DNA of 64,000 nucleotides from Archaeoglobaceae archaeon (GCA_038734275.1 JAVYOO010000002.1:308216-372215); one strand, 5' to 3'. Counted from the first letter of the stretch, positions 10,382 to 19,356 are shown. The notes: a model not told the origin generated them from the letters alone. Numbers and translations are program-made.

Positions 10382-12168
10382 TCAAGATCGAGCTCTTTAA
10401 GCTTCTCTGCACTCGGAATTCCTTTTTTCCATCCTCTATACTCGTAGTATTCCTGAACCTGCTTGCTCACATCGGGCACATTTCCAGCGCTTCCACCTTC
10501 AAGAGGCTGTAGAACTATCTGCGGTAGCCTGTCGTCTTCTTCGGGCTTCACTCCGCACTTCAAATCGTATAACCTCTTTAGCGTGAAAATTCTTTCACCA
10601 GTCTTTGCCAAGCTGTTGAGATCGAATTCGAAACCTGTTGCACATTTAAGCATTTCAGCAAGCATGCTTGGCGTTATTGGCATAAATGCGCACATAGTTG
10701 CAGCGTTGAAGAGCTCAGTGAAGTTCTGAACCTTCGCAGTCAGAACACCTTTTCCTTCATTTGCAAACCTATCATTCGAAATTATGCCGTAATCTTCGAT
10801 AACTTTGCCCATCTCATAAAGATACATCTGGTGTGGTAGATGACATGCTCCCCTTACGTGCACTGCGTAAGCACAAGCTAAAGAAGCGAAAGCTCTTGCA
10901 TCGTGCATCGGAATTTCAAGCCCCTTAACGTGTGCTCCCCAGCCCTTAAAGTTGTATTTTTCTTCCAGAAATCTTACTCCTTCAGCAAGCTCTGCTCCAA
11001 TTCCTTTTCTAAATGCTATTTCCTTCACAAGCTCTTTTACTCTATTTGCGTCTCCCCATTTTATATTAAAATTTCCGACACCTTTTTCTGTCATCCACAT
11101 GGCAAATGCGATCGAAACTCCAGCAGAAATCGTGTCCATGCCAAGATCATTGCACATGTAGTTTATCTCAACAAGGGATTCAAGATTGTCGTTAAGCTGA
11201 AGCGAGCCAAAAGCAGCAACTGTTTCATATTCAGGGCCATGAATCTTTTTTCCTTTGAGCTCAACCACTCTACCACATCTAACAATGCATCCCAAACAGC
11301 CATCATTCCCTCTTAAAATTGAACTTGCCATTGCAGAACCTGAAATGTTGGGTGCCCCTTCAAAAGTCCCCTTGGAGTAATATTTTACAGGCAAATCTCC
11401 GAAAGCCTCAGCATTCTCAACATAGCCAGAAGTCCCAAGATCTTTGAACATGGTGCATGTGAAGTCGTTGTTTATAACGTCTATAAACTGCGAAACCAAT
11501 TCTTTGAATTTTTCTCCATTTGCAAGCTTAATTTCCCATCTATCCGCAGGATCATAACAAACAGCTATGCCCTTCAATTTCTTTGACCCCATTACAGTCC
11601 CCATGCCCGTTCTTCCCGCATGTCTCGAGTTGTCAACCTGAATGCAGGCAAATTTCACCAAATTCTCCCCTGCTGGCCCTATAACCGCAGTCGAAACCCT
11701 CTTCTCTCCTAACTCCTTCTCTATAGTCTCCTGAGCCTCATAACATCCTTTACCCCATATTCCTGTGGCATCTCTGAACTCAACACCATTTTTGTCAATC
11801 TTCAGGTAAACTGGCTTTTCGCTCTTTCCTTCTATCAGAACACCATCCCAGCCAGCGTATTTTAGATATACTGCCATTCTTCCTCCAGAATTTGATTCTC
11901 CCCAGATTCTTGTAAGTGGGCTTCGGGCACAAAATGCCAGCTTACTTGTTGCGGGAGCGGGAGTTGCAGTAAGTGGGCCAGTCATTATTGCAAGTGGATT
12001 CTCAGGAGAAAGTGGATCTTTTTCATACGTTTTCATCTGGTAATGGATCCTTATTCCCATCCCCGCTCCGCCAACAAAAAGCTTCGCATCTTTTTCATTT
12101 AAAGGCAAAGTTGAAAAACTTCGAGCGGTTAAATCCACTCTTAGGATTTTTCCACAGTAGCCATACAT
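10378..12168 (-). CDS. aor: Aldehyde:ferredoxin oxidoreductase (tungsten enzyme)
   Basis: This 596-residue enzyme of the AOR family oxidises aldehydes to carboxylic acids with ferredoxin as electron acceptor, using a tungstopterin and one [4Fe-4S] cluster. Seen are the N-terminal MYGYCGKILRVDL, the pterin-domain GGRMAVYLKYAGWDGVLIEG, RHAGRTGMGTVMGSKKLK, the cluster cysteines CLGCIVRC (C-x2-C-x3-C) at about residue 290, and a fourth Cys near the C-terminus (LKCGVKPEEDDRLP). Length is normal. The start follows the alcohol dehydrogenase stop by 17 bp with a GGGGTGG ribosome-binding site, so the two genes are co-transcribed. This predicts alcohol to aldehyde to acid conversion. The exact substrate (acetaldehyde, aromatic or longer aldehydes) cannot be told. 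Confidence 0.92.
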   Translation of the reverse strand: MYGYCGKILRVDLTARSFSTLPLNEKDAKLFVGGAGMGIRIHYQMKTYEKDPLSPENPLAIMTGPLTATPAPATSKLAFCARSPLTRIWGESNSGGRMAVYLKYAGWDGVLIEGKSEKPVYLKIDKNGVEFRDATGIWGKGCYEAQETIEKELGEKRVSTAVIGPAGENLVKFACIQVDNSRHAGRTGMGTVMGSKKLKGIAVCYDPADRWEIKLANGEKFKELVSQFIDVINNDFTCTMFKDLGTSGYVENAEAFGDLPVKYYSKGTFEGAPNISGSAMASSILRGNDGCLGCIVRCGRVVELKGKKIHGPEYETVAAFGSLQLNDNLESLVEINYMCNDLGMDTISAGVSIAFAMWMTEKGVGNFNIKWGDANRVKELVKEIAFRKGIGAELAEGVRFLEEKYNFKGWGAHVKGLEIPMHDARAFASLACAYAVHVRGACHLPHQMYLYEMGKVIEDYGIISNDRFANEGKGVLTAKVQNFTELFNAATMCAFMPITPSMLAEMLKCATGFEFDLNSLAKTGERIFTLKRLYDLKCGVKPEEDDRLPQIVLQPLEGGSAGNVPDVSKQVQEYYEYRGWKKGIPSAEKLKELDLD

Positions 12169-12185
12169 TCTACCACCCCAAAAAA

Positions 12186-13328
12186 TTAGAAGTCAATTCT
12201 CTTTCCTTCAAAGGCGTATTCGTATATCTTTTTCGTTTGCTCGTAATCCGGAATTCTTGGACTCATTCCAAGACTTGAATCGTTTAAAGTGTTCATTACA
12301 AGATTTTCAAGATTCTCCTCGAATTCTTTTTTACTAATAACCTGCGAAATCTTGGTAGGCAATTCTACACTCTTCATTAGAGCAATTATCTTATCTATTA
12401 ACTCTTCTGCACCTTTAAGCCCCATTTTCTTCGCCAAAGTATCCATTCTTGCCTTTGCATCACTTTTTAGATAGAACTGCATAATGTATGGAAGGAATAA
12501 CCCAACACACATTCCGTGATGGTGTTTGAATACAGCTCCAAATGTATGCCCGAAAGAGTGAGCAAGTCCCACCTGTGAATTTCCGAATCCCAAACCCGCC
12601 ATTGTTGCAGCTAAATGCATCTTCGCTCTTGCTTCCAAATCACCGTTGTACGATTTCTCAAGATTCCCCATTATTATCTCAACAGCTTTTTCGCAGAGAG
12701 CATCGCTGAAATCATTTCTCCAAATCGATACTATTCCCTCAATTGCATGCGTAAGAGCGTCGAGTCCTGTTCCCGCTATCAGTTTTTTAGGCATGTTTGC
12801 AACAAAGCGATAATCGAGGAGAGTGACATCCGGAACGACTTCTTTATTTGCTGGAGTCAGCTTTCTGTGCTCAGCTTTGTCTGTAAGAACCGAAGTCCAA
12901 GTTACATCAGCACCAGTTCCACTTGTCGTGGGAATTGCTATCAGCTTTGCCTTCTTTTTATATCCAAGCTCAAAAAGATCTGTAAAAGGTGTTACAGCAA
13001 GTGGATCTATGTCCAATTCCATTAGAATCCTCGCAGCTTTTGCCACATCAATTACACTTCCTCCGCCAAGCGCTATTATCAGCTCCGGCTGCAATTCTCT
13101 CGCGATTTTTGTGCATTTCAGTGCAGTATCGATGCTTGGTTCTGGCTCAACTTCGCTGAATACCTCTATTTTTTCAGCTTTGAGAGAGTTTTTAACCATA
13201 TCCAGAAATCCAAGCTTTACCATTGACTCATCTGTAACTATTAGAACCCTGATTGCCTTTTCGCTTTCAAGGAAAGTCAGGGCATCATCTCCGTAAACTA
13301 TCAACCTTGGAGAGACGAAAGTCCACAT
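12186..13328 (-). CDS. Iron-containing alcohol dehydrogenase
   Basis: This 380-residue group III (Fe-dependent) alcohol dehydrogenase interconverts alcohols and aldehydes or ketones with NAD(P). The nucleotide-binding loop is ALGGGSVIDVAKA (about residue 92). The metal ligands are visible as Asp and His in GTGLDALTHAIEG and the two His in GLAHSFGHTFGAVFKHHHG. Length is standard. It lies between the SCP-2 gene (gap 17 bp) and the aldehyde oxidoreductase (gap 17 bp), all on the minus strand, so it likely acts in the same catabolic route. Methanol/butanol-type and lactaldehyde-type enzymes share this family, so the substrate is undecided. Confidence 0.9.
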   Translation of the reverse strand: MWTFVSPRLIVYGDDALTFLESEKAIRVLIVTDESMVKLGFLDMVKNSLKAEKIEVFSEVEPEPSIDTALKCTKIARELQPELIIALGGGSVIDVAKAARILMELDIDPLAVTPFTDLFELGYKKKAKLIAIPTTSGTGADVTWTSVLTDKAEHRKLTPANKEVVPDVTLLDYRFVANMPKKLIAGTGLDALTHAIEGIVSIWRNDFSDALCEKAVEIIMGNLEKSYNGDLEARAKMHLAATMAGLGFGNSQVGLAHSFGHTFGAVFKHHHGMCVGLFLPYIMQFYLKSDAKARMDTLAKKMGLKGAEELIDKIIALMKSVELPTKISQVISKKEFEENLENLVMNTLNDSSLGMSPRIPDYEQTKKIYEYAFEGKRIDF

Positions 13329-13345
13329 ACCACTCCCAAAAAATT

Positions 13346-13966
13346 TTATCCTAAATCTATTGGTAGTGACGACATCAGCTGGCTAAATCTGTTCACAGTG
13401 GCGGTGTTTCTCATCATGTAGCCCAAGTCACCCTTTAGCTTCAGTTTCCCTCTCATTATCTGGGTGGTTGGATCAACTTTGCCCAAAACTATCTCCTTGA
13501 AGGCAGAATACGGCCCAGATAGCACGAATCTCGGATTCTTAACATCTCCCGGTGCGACCGCTTCAGCCTTTCGCATTTCACCGTGCCAGAAGTCAAGCCA
13601 GGTATAAATTGCAGCACCCTTTATTTCCTCGAGTTTCAGCTCAGCAACCTTTTTTGCGAGCTCCTCGAGGTTAATCTTTGAGATATCTATGTCCTGATCC
13701 AATTCAAAACCGAGTTTTTTGACCATATTTTCTGTTGGCGTTCCTTTGTAAGCCACCCTTTTTTCTTTCGGAATCGAAACAAGCATCGAAATAAGACCAC
13801 CAAGCACTTTTGGCTTCTGGAAGTCCTTTAAAGCTTCCTGATCTACTTCAATTATGCACAGATAGTCGCCCTCCCAGTTTGCCGCAACCTTTTTATATGT
13901 TTCGTCGCTGTTGACCTTCTTCTTTAGTTCATCCAACCACTCCTTAGAAGGGAACACAACTGCCAT
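13346..13966 (-). CDS. SCP-2 sterol-transfer domain protein
   Basis: This 206-residue soluble protein has a C-terminal SCP-2-like lipid or acyl-CoA binding domain. It is recognised by the stretch NPRFVLSGPYSAFKEIVLG, then KVDPTTQIMRGKLKLKGD, where the last part is the family hallmark. The N-terminal 90 residues (WLDELKKKVNSDETYKKVA and following) are also typical of prokaryotic SCP-2 proteins. It probably binds long or hydrophobic acyl-CoA and hands it to enzymes. A separate TATA-like element (minus strand, about 13990-14003) lies 25-30 bp upstream of its start, so it may begin its own transcript that continues into the alcohol and aldehyde dehydrogenase genes. In animals this domain is fused to a thiolase (SCP-x); here a SCP-x-like thiolase lies 1.4 kb away. 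Confidence 0.82.
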   Translation of the reverse strand: MAVVFPSKEWLDELKKKVNSDETYKKVAANWEGDYLCIIEVDQEALKDFQKPKVLGGLISMLVSIPKEKRVAYKGTPTENMVKKLGFELDQDIDISKINLEELAKKVAELKLEEIKGAAIYTWLDFWHGEMRKAEAVAPGDVKNPRFVLSGPYSAFKEIVLGKVDPTTQIMRGKLKLKGDLGYMMRNTATVNRFSQLMSSLPIDLG

Positions 13967-14055
13967 GTTTGTTAGTGGACATCACTGGTATTTTAATTTA
14001 TCGATATTGAATAAATGAAAATAGCAAAATTAATTGTTAATTTTTTATTTCTCTT

Positions 14056-15243
14056 TTATTCTTTTCGCTCCCGCCTAAAGGCATCTATACCCGTTATGGC
14101 CCTTCCAAGGATAAGCGTGTGTATGTCGTCGGTGCCCTCATAAGTGTATACACTTTCAATGTTTGCCATGTGCCTTATTGGTGAATAATCCAAGCTTATG
14201 CCATTTGCTCCAAGGATCTCTCTTGCTGTTCTCGCACAAAATCTCGCAACTCGGACATTATTTTTCTTTGCAAGAGATATCTGTTCTGGAGTTGCCTTTC
14301 CAGCATTCATAAGCTGGGATAACCTCAAGCTTAGAAGTTGGCCCTTTGTTATTTCGATCAGCATTTCCACAAGTTTCTCCTGAACAAGCTGAAAAGAAGC
14401 AATTGGAACTCCAAACTGCTTTCTATTTTTTGCATAATTTAGTGCAGTTTCATAGCAATCAATTGCAGCCCCGAGCGCTCCCCAAGAGATCCCGAACCTT
14501 GCCTGATCCAAACAGCTGAGCGGAGCCTTTAAACCAACAGCATTCGGGAGTCTATTCTCCTCAGGAACTCTACAATCAGATAAATATAGCTCCCCTACGT
14601 CTCCAGCTCTCATTGAACCTTTCTTTCTGATCAAAGATTGTTTAAAGCCCTTTGTTCCTCTCTCGACGATAAATCCCTTTATCTTTCGATCCTCGACATC
14701 TCTCGCCCAAACTACTGCAAGATCCGCAATTTCTGCCTCGCTAATCCAAGTTTTTGTTCCATTCAGAATCCATTCATCGCCTTCTTTTCTTGCAGTTGTT
14801 TCCATGCTCCCGGGATCGCTTCCAACATTTGGTTCCGTTAGCCCAAAGCATCCAATCAGTTCCCCTTTAGCAAGCTTTGGTAGGTATTCCTTTTTCTGCT
14901 CCTCGCTTCCGTATTTCCAGATCGGAAACATCACCAAACCAGAAGTAACGGCTACAAAGCTTCTAAGCGCACTATCTATTCTCTCAACCTCTTCACAAAC
15001 AATTCCAAAAGTAGTATAGTTCATCCCAGGACAGCCGTATTCTTCGGGAATGAATGTGCCAAGCATCCCAAGCTCTCCAAACTTTTTAGCTATTTCTCTG
15101 AAATTGAGTGGATTTTCCTCGTGCCAAGCATCAACTACGATTGGCCTGATCTCTTTTTCAAGAAATTCCCGAATAGAACTCTTTACAAGCCGGTCTTCGT
15201 CGCTAATTAGCTCTTCTACGTCGTAAAAATCCGAAATTCGCAT
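14056..15243 (-). CDS. Acyl-CoA dehydrogenase, glutaryl-CoA dehydrogenase-like
   Basis: This 395-residue FAD-dependent acyl-CoA dehydrogenase introduces the alpha-beta double bond into an acyl-CoA and passes electrons to ETF. Similarity to glutaryl-CoA dehydrogenase is strong along the whole length: IGCFGLTEPNVGSDPGSMET, LNGTKTWISEAEIADLAVVWAR, YAKNRKQFGVPIASFQLVQ, and the end LILGRAITGIDAF. The catalytic base Glu is in YEGTDDIHT, and the Arg of SALRSF corresponds to the Arg that binds the distal carboxylate in the human enzyme. The substrate is thus likely glutaryl-CoA or a similar dicarboxylyl-CoA, an intermediate of lysine, tryptophan and anaerobic benzoate breakdown. Whether it decarboxylates cannot be read. 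The gene is divergent from thiolase, and ETF genes lie nearby. Confidence 0.9.
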   Translation of the reverse strand: MRISDFYDVEELISDEDRLVKSSIREFLEKEIRPIVVDAWHEENPLNFREIAKKFGELGMLGTFIPEEYGCPGMNYTTFGIVCEEVERIDSALRSFVAVTSGLVMFPIWKYGSEEQKKEYLPKLAKGELIGCFGLTEPNVGSDPGSMETTARKEGDEWILNGTKTWISEAEIADLAVVWARDVEDRKIKGFIVERGTKGFKQSLIRKKGSMRAGDVGELYLSDCRVPEENRLPNAVGLKAPLSCLDQARFGISWGALGAAIDCYETALNYAKNRKQFGVPIASFQLVQEKLVEMLIEITKGQLLSLRLSQLMNAGKATPEQISLAKKNNVRVARFCARTAREILGANGISLDYSPIRHMANIESVYTYEGTDDIHTLILGRAITGIDAFRRERKE

Positions 15244-15255
15244 AAAGATGAGTTG

Positions 15256-15312
15256 AATTCATTTAATATAACTCTTTCGAGATGCCCGACAAAAAAACAA
15301 AATAATATAAAG
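15256..15312. promoter_or_regulatory. Divergent promoters for acyl-CoA dehydrogenase and thiolase
   Basis: Two AT boxes lie in the 89-bp divergent gap. TTTAATATAA near 15261-15270, read on the minus strand, sits about 20-25 bp from the dehydrogenase start at 15243. AATAATATAAAG near 15300-15311 sits about 25 bp from the thiolase ATG at 15333. Both imply leaderless mRNAs. Confidence 0.5.
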
Positions 15313-15332
15313 TCCTAATCCAACATGGCCAT

Positions 15333-16511
15333 ATGTCGGAAGCTGCAATAATTGGTGTAGGACATTCAGTTTTTGGAACAAGAAGAGACGTGAACATTCC
15401 AGAACTCTGCTGGGAGTCAATGAAAAAAGCTTTAGAGTCGGCAAATCTCGAACCCAAAGACATAGAATTCTTTGTCGTCGGAAATCTTGGAATATGGAGT
15501 AGCGAGCTTGCCGTTCCATCTATTATGGCAGAATACGCTGATCTTGCTCCAAAAGGCTCAATGAGAGTAGAGGCGGCATGCGCAACTGGAAGCGCGGCAA
15601 TAAGAGTTGGATACACTGCGATAAAATCTGGGCTTGCCGATATCGTTCTTGTTCTTGGAGTTGAAAAAATGCAGGAGTCGCCAAATCCAAATGTTATAGA
15701 ACTCATTGGTAGATTTGGTAGCTATTTCTGGGAATTCGAAAACTTTGGACTGACATTTCCCGGCTACTATGCATTGCATGCTAGTGCCTATATGATGAAA
15801 TACGGAGCAACCGAGGAAGATCTTGCAAAGGTTGCGATAAAAGCCCATTACTATGGTGCCAAGAACCCGTTCGCCCAATTCAGAAAGGAGATCGATGTCG
15901 CTACAGTAATGAAAGGTCCATATGTTGCCTGGCCTTTAAAGCTATTTGATTGTTCCCCAATAACAGATGGTTCTGCCTGCATTATTCTTGCAAGCGATAA
16001 AAAAGTCAAAGAAATGGGAGTTGAGGAAAAAGTCTGGATATTAGCGCAGGGTGTCGGCACTGGAACAGCGAATCTGAGCAAAAGAGAGGATTTTACAAGC
16101 TTAGCTTCAGCTCGCTATGCTGCTGAGCAAGCATATAAGCTTGCTAAAATTGAAGATCCCGCAAAAGAGCTCGATGGAGCAAATGTCCATGATTGTTTCA
16201 CAATTGCAGAGATAATGGCCTATGAAGATCTTGGCTTTTGCAAGCGTGGAGAGGGATACAAATTAGCAAGAGAAGGACAGACTTACATCGGCGGGAAGAT
16301 TCCTGTGAACGTTGACGGCGGTCTTAAGGCAAAGGGGCATCCAATTGGAGCAACTGGCGTTAGCATGGCGGTTGAAGCTTACAAGCAGTTGCTCAGAAAA
16401 GCGGACAAGGGAAGACAGGCAGACATAAAGAACGGAAGATGGCTTGCACATAACATCGGCGGAACCGGACATTATGCCTATGTTACAATCTATGGGCTTG
16501 AAAGGAGGTGA
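15333..16511 (+). CDS. Thiolase family protein, SCP-x-like acyl-CoA acyltransferase
   Basis: This 392-residue thiolase-fold enzyme resembles the archaeal and SCP-x thiolases. The nucleophilic Cys is in VEAACATGSAA (about residue 90). The NVHDCFTIAEI motif and GGLKAKGHPIGATG provide the active-site His residues. The second catalytic Cys of classical thiolases is not evident in the C-terminal GGTGHYAYV segment, which is usual for this subgroup. It may cleave 3-oxoacyl-CoA or make acetoacetyl-CoA. The next gene, a DUF35 protein, overlaps its end: the ribosome-binding site of DUF35 lies inside the thiolase stop region. In studied archaeal complexes DUF35 subunits bridge thiolase and HMG-CoA synthase; no HMG-CoA synthase is present here, so a catabolic role is more likely. 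Confidence 0.88.
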   Translation: MSEAAIIGVGHSVFGTRRDVNIPELCWESMKKALESANLEPKDIEFFVVGNLGIWSSELAVPSIMAEYADLAPKGSMRVEAACATGSAAIRVGYTAIKSGLADIVLVLGVEKMQESPNPNVIELIGRFGSYFWEFENFGLTFPGYYALHASAYMMKYGATEEDLAKVAIKAHYYGAKNPFAQFRKEIDVATVMKGPYVAWPLKLFDCSPITDGSACIILASDKKVKEMGVEEKVWILAQGVGTGTANLSKREDFTSLASARYAAEQAYKLAKIEDPAKELDGANVHDCFTIAEIMAYEDLGFCKRGEGYKLAREGQTYIGGKIPVNVDGGLKAKGHPIGATGVSMAVEAYKQLLRKADKGRQADIKNGRWLAHNIGGTGHYAYVTIYGLERR

Positions 16512-16516
16512 TAATA

Positions 16517-16993
16517 ATGGAGATTAAGGAAGCTATTGAGAAAATGGGCTTTCCGATAATTCCTGACGAGAAAAGCGGTGCTTGGCAGTGGTTCGATGTT
16601 CGAGAGCTCAAGCTTAGATATATCCTCTCAGTAGAGGGCATAAAGAAGTTCTATGAGGGGCTTAAAGAAGGAAAGCTTTTGGCTACGAAGTGTAAATGCG
16701 GTAGAATATTCTTCCCACCCCAAAAGGACTGTCCAAGCTGTAAAAAATCAGAAATGGAATGGATTGAGCTTAAAAAGGAAGGTGTGCTTGAAACGCTGAC
16801 TGTGATTCATGTGAGACCAACGAGCTTTTCCCACTACGATCCATACGCTGTTGGGATTGCAAAGCTCGACGATGGAGTGCGAATTCTCGCTTGGTATCGT
16901 GGGGAGCCAAAGCTCAAGCCGGGACAGAGGGTTAAAGTCGAGATTGTGAAAAGGAAAGAAGGCTATCTGACCTACGAGCTTGTGCCCATTTAA
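16517..16993 (+). CDS. DUF35 Zn-ribbon/OB-fold protein, thiolase partner
   Basis: This is a protein of about 158 residues with an N-terminal helix, a rubredoxin-like zinc ribbon (CKCGRIFFPPQKDCPSC, C-x-C then C-x2-C), and a C-terminal OB fold (GVLETLTVIHVRPTSF through GQRVKVEIVKRKEGYLTYELV). DUF35 proteins form complexes with thiolase-fold enzymes and can channel acyl-CoA. It directly follows the thiolase. I chose the ATG at 16517 because AAAGGAGGTG at 16500-16509 is well spaced for it; a GTG at 16508 would lie within that signal. An unusually long N-terminal stretch (MGFPIIPDEKSGAWQWFDV) precedes the helix. Confidence 0.87.
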   Translation: MEIKEAIEKMGFPIIPDEKSGAWQWFDVRELKLRYILSVEGIKKFYEGLKEGKLLATKCKCGRIFFPPQKDCPSCKKSEMEWIELKKEGVLETLTVIHVRPTSFSHYDPYAVGIAKLDDGVRILAWYRGEPKLKPGQRVKVEIVKRKEGYLTYELVPI

Positions 16994-17073
16994 CCAAGTT
17001 AATAATTGGAATTCAAATTTTTTAAAATAGAAAATTTTTTATTCAACCTTTCCACCTTCGGATTGGTGGTAAA

Positions 17074-17817
17074 ATGAAAATTATCGTGCTTGCAAAACAT
17101 GCCCCGGATCCGCAAAGCGAAGTCGGAGTTGCTGGGGACGGCAAAAGCCTTTCGCTTGGCACTGCGGTTTTCGACATAAACGACTGGGATCGCTATGCGG
17201 TCGAAGAGGCTATCAGAATAAAGGAAAAAATGGGTGGAGAAGTCGTAGTTGTTGGCGTTGGAAAGAGTGAGGACACGCTGAGAAAATGCCTTGCAATGGG
17301 TGCGGACAGAGCGATAAAGATCCCATTCGATGCGGGTCTCGATGCTTACCAGACCGCTGAAGTGATCTGCGAAGCGATAAAGAATGAGAAGTTCGACATG
17401 ATCTTCGCTGGGCTCATGAGCCAGGACTACAACAACTCTCAGGTTGGCGTAATATTAGCAGCGATGCTAAACCTGCCATTTGCCACAGCAGTTACTTCGC
17501 TTGAGATTGGCAACGGAGTGGTTAAAGTAAAGAGAGAAATCGAAGGCGGTTATCAGGAAGCGGTTCAATTGCCAATGCCATGTCTGCTTACGATTCAGAG
17601 CGGTATAAACGAGCCAAGGTATGTTTCTGTCATGGGAATTAAGAAGGCAAAAACAAAGGAGCTCAAAGAAGTAAGCATAACTCCAAAGATGTCCACAGTA
17701 GAAGTTGCAAAGATGTATCTGCCACCCGTTAAGAAGGCAGAGCTCATTACTGGTGATCCATCGCAGATAGCAACCAAGATAATTGCAATATTGAAAGATA
17801 GGGGGTTGATAGGATGA
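17074..17817 (+). CDS. etfB: Electron transfer flavoprotein, beta subunit
   Basis: This 247-residue ETF beta subunit binds AMP and, with ETF alpha, accepts electrons from acyl-CoA dehydrogenases. Seen are MKIIVLAKHAPDP at the start, the INDWDRYAVEEAIRI motif, LAMGADRAIKI, and the signature VKREIEGGYQEAVQLPMPCLLTIQSGINEPRY. An AT-rich promoter (TTTTTAAAATAG, about 17020-17032) and a GGTGGT ribosome-binding site precede it. The stop overlaps the alpha-subunit ATG by four bases. The adjacent acyl-CoA dehydrogenase and thiolase point to a local beta-oxidation role. Confidence 0.94.
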   Translation: MKIIVLAKHAPDPQSEVGVAGDGKSLSLGTAVFDINDWDRYAVEEAIRIKEKMGGEVVVVGVGKSEDTLRKCLAMGADRAIKIPFDAGLDAYQTAEVICEAIKNEKFDMIFAGLMSQDYNNSQVGVILAAMLNLPFATAVTSLEIGNGVVKVKREIEGGYQEAVQLPMPCLLTIQSGINEPRYVSVMGIKKAKTKELKEVSITPKMSTVEVAKMYLPPVKKAELITGDPSQIATKIIAILKDRGLIG

Positions 17818-18752
17818 AGGTTTTCGCAGTTGCTGAACACAGATTTGGAGAACTGAATCCACTGAGCATCGAACTTCTCAACTTGGCTAACAAGCTTGGC
17901 GAGAGCAATGCGGTAGTAATAGGCAAAGATGTTGGCAAATTTGCCGATGAGCTTGCAAAATATGCGGACAAGGTCTGGAAGATCGAAGATGCAAGCCTTG
18001 AGAACTACAATCCCGAGCTATACATTGACGTTCTGCTCCAGCTGTTCCAGAAGGAGAAGCCAGATGTCGTGCTCATAGGAAATACTGCCCAGGGAGCTGA
18101 ATATGCTCCATACCTTGCGGTGAAGCTTAACGCTCCAATCGTTACAGACGTTGTGGGTGTAAATACCGCCAATGGTCTCGTTGCTTCCCGTTTCGTTATG
18201 CAGGGAAAGATCATGGTGGATCTCAAGATAAAATCTATGCCGTGTGTCCTAACTGTTAGACAGGGTGCATTCAAGGAAGGTGTCCAGAAGAACGGAAAGA
18301 TCGTTGATGCGGGAATAAAGCCATCTGTAGCGGCAAAGAGAAAGTTCATTGAATACGTGCAGCCAGAAGCTGGAGAAGTTGATATCACAAAGGCAAATAT
18401 CATCGTAGCAGTTGGAAGAGGTATCGAAGATGCTGCAAACATCTCCTTAGCAGAGGAACTTGCAAAAGCACTTGGAGGAGTTGTCGCTGGAAGCAGACCA
18501 GTTATAGACAACGGATGGTTACCAAAAGACAGGCAGGTAGGTATTTCAGGCAAAGTTGTGAAGCCAAAGCTCTACTTAGCTCTGGGCATAAGCGGTGCGT
18601 TCCAGCACGTCATGGGTATGAAAGATAGCGAACTCATAATCGCAATCAACAAGGACCCCGAGGCGCCAATCTTTGGTGTTGCCCATTACGGAGTTGTTGC
18701 AAACCTCTTCGACATCGTTCCAGAACTACTGGATAAACTTAAGGGCAAGTAA
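17814..18752 (+). CDS. etfA: Electron transfer flavoprotein, alpha subunit
   Basis: This 312-residue ETF alpha subunit has an N-terminal Rossmann-like domain and a C-terminal FAD domain. The FAD signature is complete: AGSRPVIDNGWLPKDRQVG, SGKVVKPKLYLALGISGA, FQHVMGMKDSELIIAINKDP, and EAPIFGVAHYGVVANLF. It has the length of an ordinary electron-transferring ETF, not of the ferredoxin-carrying bifurcating types, and no Cys cluster is present. The electron exit (a quinone reductase, FixC-like or other) is not in this window. The gene overlaps etfB by four bases. Confidence 0.95.
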   Translation: MKVFAVAEHRFGELNPLSIELLNLANKLGESNAVVIGKDVGKFADELAKYADKVWKIEDASLENYNPELYIDVLLQLFQKEKPDVVLIGNTAQGAEYAPYLAVKLNAPIVTDVVGVNTANGLVASRFVMQGKIMVDLKIKSMPCVLTVRQGAFKEGVQKNGKIVDAGIKPSVAAKRKFIEYVQPEAGEVDITKANIIVAVGRGIEDAANISLAEELAKALGGVVAGSRPVIDNGWLPKDRQVGISGKVVKPKLYLALGISGAFQHVMGMKDSELIIAINKDPEAPIFGVAHYGVVANLFDIVPELLDKLKGK

Positions 18753-18793
18753 ACTTTACTAAAATTTATTAACAAATTACTTTTACTTTTTTT

Positions 18794-19291
18794 ATGTGGC
18801 GAAAGATTGCGGAAAAGTTTGAGAAGTATCCATCCCAAATTGCAGTGGTTAGGGAATTTTTAAGACTTGGAATTGCTGTGAGAAATGGAAAGGCGTATTG
18901 TAATAACATAGAGCTAATCCCAGCAAAAATAGCGGAAGCGATTGGTGTTGATAGAAAAGTAGTTGTTTCGGCAATTCAAAACATAGAGAACGATCCTGAA
19001 CTGAGAGAAGTTTTCTCCAACCTCAAACCAGTAGCAAACATAACCGAGATAGCACGCTACCTTGGATTTGGCGTCCTTGAAGTGTATGCGGAAAGTAGCA
19101 AAGTTGGAATAGTCGCGGGAGTTGCAGGTGCACTTGCACGAGAAGGAATATCAATAAGATATATCCTTGCAGAAGACCCTGAACTGAGCGTAGAGTCGAA
19201 GATGACTGTAGTTACCAATACAAAAATACCCGGTAAAGTGGTTGAAGAAATTCTCAAGGTTGATGGTGTTAAAAAAGTGATAATAAGCTGA
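18794..19291 (+). CDS. ACT-domain regulator of amino acid metabolism (COG2150-like)
   Basis: This 165-residue protein has an N-terminal helix-turn-helix-like region (RLGIAVRNGKAYCNNIEL and IAEAIGVDRKVVVSAIQNIE). A C-terminal ACT domain spans about residues 93-165 (LEVYAESSKVGIVAGVAGALAREG and the end VVEEILKVDGVKKVIIS). ACT domains bind amino acids, so a ligand-responsive DNA-binding protein is likely; an archaeal family of this build is annotated as regulator of amino acid metabolism. Target genes are unknown. It stands alone between etfA and the acyl-CoA synthetase, with its own AT-rich upstream element (TTTATTAACAAATTAC). Confidence 0.78.
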   Translation: MWRKIAEKFEKYPSQIAVVREFLRLGIAVRNGKAYCNNIELIPAKIAEAIGVDRKVVVSAIQNIENDPELREVFSNLKPVANITEIARYLGFGVLEVYAESSKVGIVAGVAGALAREGISIRYILAEDPELSVESKMTVVTNTKIPGKVVEEILKVDGVKKVIIS

Positions 19292-19356
19292 TTTTGGACT
19301 GAAACGGCATTATACATTATGATAATTGTATTACATTATAGTTTAATATTGTAAAG

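Noticed and set aside
15333..16993. Mevalonate-pathway HMG-CoA synthase/thiolase/DUF35 cluster
   Set aside because: No HMG-CoA synthase gene is adjacent; the neighbours are catabolic (acyl-CoA dehydrogenase, ETF), so a mevalonate assignment is not supported.
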